DNA of 8,301 nt. Origin: JAFGOM01 sp964428385. GTDB lineage: Archaea > Halobacteriota > Methanomicrobia > Methanomicrobiales > Methanospirillaceae. A model generated the notes under the pieces. It saw nothing but the letters and a program-made list of their open reading frames with translations, did no database searches and was not told the DNA's origin. Below, one piece after another: positions 6,331-8,301 of the stretch. Each line of letters begins with the position of its first letter. The first letter of the stretch is position 1. Made by a program: the position numbers and the translations under genes. The stretch covers positions 1 to 8,301 of the forward strand of contig CAYRYR010000113.1 in NCBI GenBank assembly GCA_964428385.1, in the 5' to 3' direction.

Positions 6331-6765
6331 ATGAACAGTGAACCATATCTTATTAAGCAGGTTTCATTATTTTCAGAGAATAAACCAGGACGATTGGCAG
6401 CGATGGCAAAAGCATTCCTGGATGAAGGGATTAATATTAAAGCATTTTCAATCGCCGAGGCTGACGGGTTTGGAGTAATCCGGGTTCTTGTTGACAGGAC
6501 AAAAGATGCTTATCTTAAATTATCCAGTATGGGATTTAATGTAGCATATACTGATGTTATAGCAGTAGAAATGCGTGATGAACCTGGCGGTCTCTATGAG
6601 ATTGCTTCCCGACTCGCTGATGCTTCTATAAACATTGAGTACAGCTATGCATACAGTGGAAAAGAAAAAGCAGTCCTCATCCTCAGAGTTGATCAGGTAG
6701 AGGATGCAGTGCAGCATATCAGAGAAGCAGGATTTAATCTTGTTATGCAACAAGAGTTCTCATAA
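6331..6765 (+). CDS. Tandem ACT-domain protein of the arylacetate-CoA ligase operon
   Basis: A 144-residue protein made of two ACT domains and nothing else. Domain 1 runs from about residue 9 to 75, with the ligand-loop motif SENKPGRLAAMAKAFLDEGI (15-34). Domain 2 runs from about 76 to 144, with RDEPGGLYEIASRLADASIN (82-101). ACT domains bind small effectors, usually amino acids, at domain interfaces. Stand-alone tandem-ACT proteins next to PaaK, often with IorAB, are a recurrent archaeal and bacterial gene pair. The likely role is sensing Phe, Tyr or Trp and adjusting the ligases; this is inferred and no mechanism is shown here. It begins directly after the ligase TAG with no gap, so it belongs to the same transcript. 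No catalytic or DNA-binding domain is present. A T-rich stretch follows the stop codon. Confidence 0.9.
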   Translation: MNSEPYLIKQVSLFSENKPGRLAAMAKAFLDEGINIKAFSIAEADGFGVIRVLVDRTKDAYLKLSSMGFNVAYTDVIAVEMRDEPGGLYEIASRLADASINIEYSYAYSGKEKAVLILRVDQVEDAVQHIREAGFNLVMQQEFS

Positions 6766-7152
6766 TCCTTTATTTTTAAGTGATACCTGCGGAAATATTA
6801 CATTTACTTTGTTTCCATAGTTGATGGTTTGATGGTGGTTTTACCAGAGAGAGGTTACTACAAAATCCTTGATTCAATATCATTTCAGTATGATTAAGCC
6901 TCACTTTCGCAGATATCTGTTATGAATGGGTATAGAAGGGTAATCACATATACACCATGTTCTTGTTATATTACACAACTATCATAAGGATGAGAGTTAA
7001 GAAAATCGAGTTATTCCTCCTCATATATCAGCGTTACTGTGTTACCCTCTCTATTGTCGTGAACATTTTGGGAAATGCCACACATGCTATTTATTTTACC
7101 CAAAAAGCAATATGAGACCCTTGTAACAGATACCAAAATTTTAGCTTTTTTA
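6766..7152. other. Non-coding spacer between convergent genes
   Basis: These 387 bp separate the ACT gene stop from the minus-strand pRiA4b-like gene stop. TTTATTTTT at 6769-6777, 4 nt past the ACT stop, is a plausible terminator for the ligase operon. An imperfect 9-bp hairpin with one bulged A pairs ATGGGTATA (6926-6934) with TATACaCCAT (6949-6958). Open frames across 6990-7310 are short, have no good ribosome-binding site or family likeness, and partly overlap the minus-strand gene. No tRNA or other known RNA was recognised. Confidence 0.6.
6769..6777 (+). terminator. T-rich terminator of the ligase-ACT operon
   Basis: TTTATTTTT starts 4 nt past the ACT stop codon, with no hairpin before it. 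T-rich tracts alone can end archaeal transcription. It is the only obvious signal at the end of the operon. Confidence 0.35.
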
Positions 7153-7686
7153 TCAGTCCCATCTGTCAAAAAGTGTTTTCTGAATAAAAAACCTGCCATG
7201 ATCTGTAACAGGATGTTCATTCTGAACCTCTTCCACAGGATTATCCCACGTGTCAGGGCCGTACTGATCCGGAGCACTGCCTTGCCTGGTGAGGATAGCA
7301 GGACAGACAATCTCTTCAGATGATTCCATGCGATTGATATATTTTACAAGAAATCGCCATTCATCTTCAAAATCGTATACAAAGAGCATCTGTGATTCAT
7401 CCATATCATCAATAACAGCCAACGGGATTTTCATAATTGATGGAGAGAGAGAATCCACATGCCATTCAGATCTTGAATAATCCCCGTGAACCGTGCTATA
7501 AAAACCAAATGCTTTACCGCTGTCAAAACCGAATGCATCTAATAGTACCTGAGCAACTAGAGAAAGGGGAGTATCTGAATACAATGCGATTTCCCTGTAT
7601 GGATTTCCTTTCACATACCCGGATTCATCAGTGATAGCTGCTAAAACGATCATGATATCTCTGTGATCGTCTCTTTCCCCTGACAT
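7153..7686 (-). CDS. Plasmid pRiA4b ORF-3-like domain protein
   Basis: A 177-residue soluble protein recognised by the pattern of the plasmid pRiA4b ORF-3 family (PF07929-like). It has a substrate-like N-terminal strand NPYREIALYSDTPLSLVAQV (28-47), helix LLDAFGFD, the aromatic stretch AFGFYSTVHGDY (59-70), the signature MLFVYDFEDEWRF (100-112; family form F.YDFGD.W), and CPAILTRQGSAPDQYGP (128-144), matching the family's CL.G.GA.PPEDCGG ending. The GG of that motif is replaced here and the second glycine of YDFGD is Glu107. Biochemical function is unknown for the family; members occur on plasmids, near transposons and as lone chromosomal genes. The ATG at 7686 is supported by AAGGATGATG at 7691-7700; ATGs inside that stretch are out of frame. 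Residues after 145 are poorly conserved. It stands alone, with long non-coding DNA on both sides, which hints at an accessory region. Confidence 0.72.
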   Translation of the reverse strand: MSGERDDHRDIMIVLAAITDESGYVKGNPYREIALYSDTPLSLVAQVLLDAFGFDSGKAFGFYSTVHGDYSRSEWHVDSLSPSIMKIPLAVIDDMDESQMLFVYDFEDEWRFLVKYINRMESSEEIVCPAILTRQGSAPDQYGPDTWDNPVEEVQNEHPVTDHGRFFIQKTLFDRWD

Positions 7687-8028
7687 AGTACATCATCCTT
7701 TGTCAACAGAAAATATGTAGTTGTCTTCTTATGCAGATGAGTATGCTTGTCAATAAAAGAAGTCCTCACACTATTGGGGGGACTTTATCTGTCAGTACAA
7801 TCTGTATCCTTGTATAATTTATCAATATACAGGGTAATGTCATACCAATGGAACCATTTAAAATCTGTGAGAATAGTGAAGTTCTGTTTTTTTGTATGAG
7901 TTGAGCGGTATCAAATATGACATCTCTCTCATATTTAAAGTCTATAAAAAAAAGTCTGGTGAGGATGTAGGAGGATTGGAAATTTTTATTTTTTGGAAGA
8001 TGGATATCACCTGTCCACGGTCTCACCA

Positions 8029-8053
8029 CTGATGTCGCATCAGATGACATCAG
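8029..8053. repeat. Overlapping, mutually exclusive inverted repeats
   Basis: CTGATGTC (8029-8036) pairs with GACATCAG (8046-8053) around a 9-nt loop. Alternatively CTGATG (8029-8034) pairs with CATCAG (8038-8043) around TCG. The two CATCAG copies compete for one arm, giving two possible folds in either strand's RNA. Function unknown. Confidence 0.5.
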
Positions 8054-8104
8054 GGAGATATACTATTGTTTATTCTGAGACAATATATAATTAACGAATC
8101 ACAA

Positions 8105-8129
8105 ATCGTCATATGTCGATTTTTTTTTT
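8105..8129 (+). terminator. Quasi-palindrome followed by ten T, no obvious gene before it
   Basis: ATCG-t-CATATG-t-CGAT at 8105-8120 is symmetric apart from two T:T mismatches and runs straight into T10 at 8120-8129. It looks like a plus-strand terminator, but no plus-strand gene is seen after 6765. It may end an unrecognised plus-strand RNA or insulate the gene to the right. Confidence 0.3.
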
Positions 8130-8301
8130 AATTATACAATGAAGTACGAGTAATATTCTTTCGCATAATGAGAAAAATTCTCTACAATAAAGAGAAATGA
8201 GAAGGCTCTGTTAGAAAACCGAATGATACCATATCATCATGTTCAGGCAGGATGTAATTAGATGACAATCTGATTTTTATAGTGACAATGTTTAGATCAT
8301 T

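Larger units (their letters stand above)
7687..8301. other. 615-bp AT-rich region without a convincing gene
   Basis: No protein family is recognisable in any frame. The longest frame (minus strand, 7766-8050, 94 codons) has unstructured composition and no ribosome-binding site, although a TATA-like sequence (minus strand 8093-8081, TAATTATATATTG) would start transcription about 11 nt before its ATG. Structure seen: CTGTAT 7802-7807 with ATACAG 7827-7832; a double hairpin at 8029-8053; a palindrome plus T10 at 8105-8129; and GAGAA/TTCTC at 8170-8182. A sequence resembling an insertion-sequence end starts near 8204. The far right edge may be upstream DNA of a gene outside the window. Confidence 0.5.

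Noticed and set aside
6990..7115. 41-codon plus-strand open frame with a hydrophobic stretch
   Set aside because: No suitably placed TATA box, no clear ribosome-binding site and no recognised family; AT-rich chance frame.
7011..7310. 99-codon minus-strand open frame overlapping the 3' part of the pRiA4b-like gene
   Set aside because: It overlaps a gene with clear family motifs in another frame, has no ribosome-binding site and resembles no family. The part outside the overlap (7011-7152) does not continue the pRiA4b domain, so a frameshift is not supported.
7766..8050. 94-codon minus-strand open frame
   Set aside because: No family likeness and no ribosome-binding site. The ATG sits inside a hairpin. 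A TATA-like box upstream is suggestive but not enough to call a gene.
6766..8301. tRNA, rRNA or CRISPR array in the gene-poor right part
   Set aside because: No cloverleaf with TTCAA-type T-arm, no rRNA-like sequence and no regularly spaced repeats were seen.

Overview
The window looks like part of an archaeal chromosome, most probably a methanogen of the Methanomicrobiales (Methanospirillum-like). This rests on gene content: a compact-motif iron-sulfur flavoprotein, and an arylacetate-CoA ligase/ACT-domain cluster of the kind methanogens use to recycle aryl acids. It also rests on style: TTTATATA-type TATA boxes about 25 nt from starts, GAGGT and AGGAGGAG ribosome-binding sites, T-run terminators and moderately AT-rich DNA with AT-rich spacers. 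No rRNA, tRNA, CRISPR array or complete mobile element was found. The genus is inferred.

Layout. (1) 1-1686, plus strand: an acyl-CoA synthetase of the AMP-forming superfamily that runs off the left edge. The ATG at 121 is internal, because the frame is open to base 1 and that upstream part matches the family N-terminus. (2) 1908-3323, minus strand: an iron-sulfur flavoprotein and, upstream of it, a five-helix membrane protein related to the pore region of small mechanosensitive channels. A T8 run and a new TATA-like box between them suggest separate transcripts. (3) 3324-3733: a 410-bp divergent control region with good TATA boxes on both strands, a possible leader ORF or small RNA ending in a hairpin plus T-run, and a perfect 10-bp palindrome. 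(4) 3734-6765, plus strand: a tight operon of two paralogous phenylacetate-CoA ligases, overlapping by one base, followed with no gap by a tandem ACT-domain protein. (5) 6766-7152: non-coding DNA between convergent genes. (6) 7153-7686, minus strand: a lone pRiA4b ORF-3-like domain protein. (7) 7687-8301: AT-rich DNA with several hairpins and no convincing gene.

How the genes fit together. The central operon should activate aryl acids (phenylacetate, indoleacetate, hydroxyphenylacetate) to their CoA thioesters with ATP, and the ACT protein is the likely amino-acid-sensing partner. In methanogens such thioesters are carboxylated by indolepyruvate ferredoxin oxidoreductase (IorAB) to aryl pyruvates and then transaminated to Phe, Tyr or Trp; iorAB is not in this window. 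With the left-edge synthetase, three adenylate-forming acid:CoA ligases lie within 6.3 kb. No wholly new multi-gene system is evident. The best leads are the diverged acyl pocket of the second ligase and the structured leader in front of the operon.
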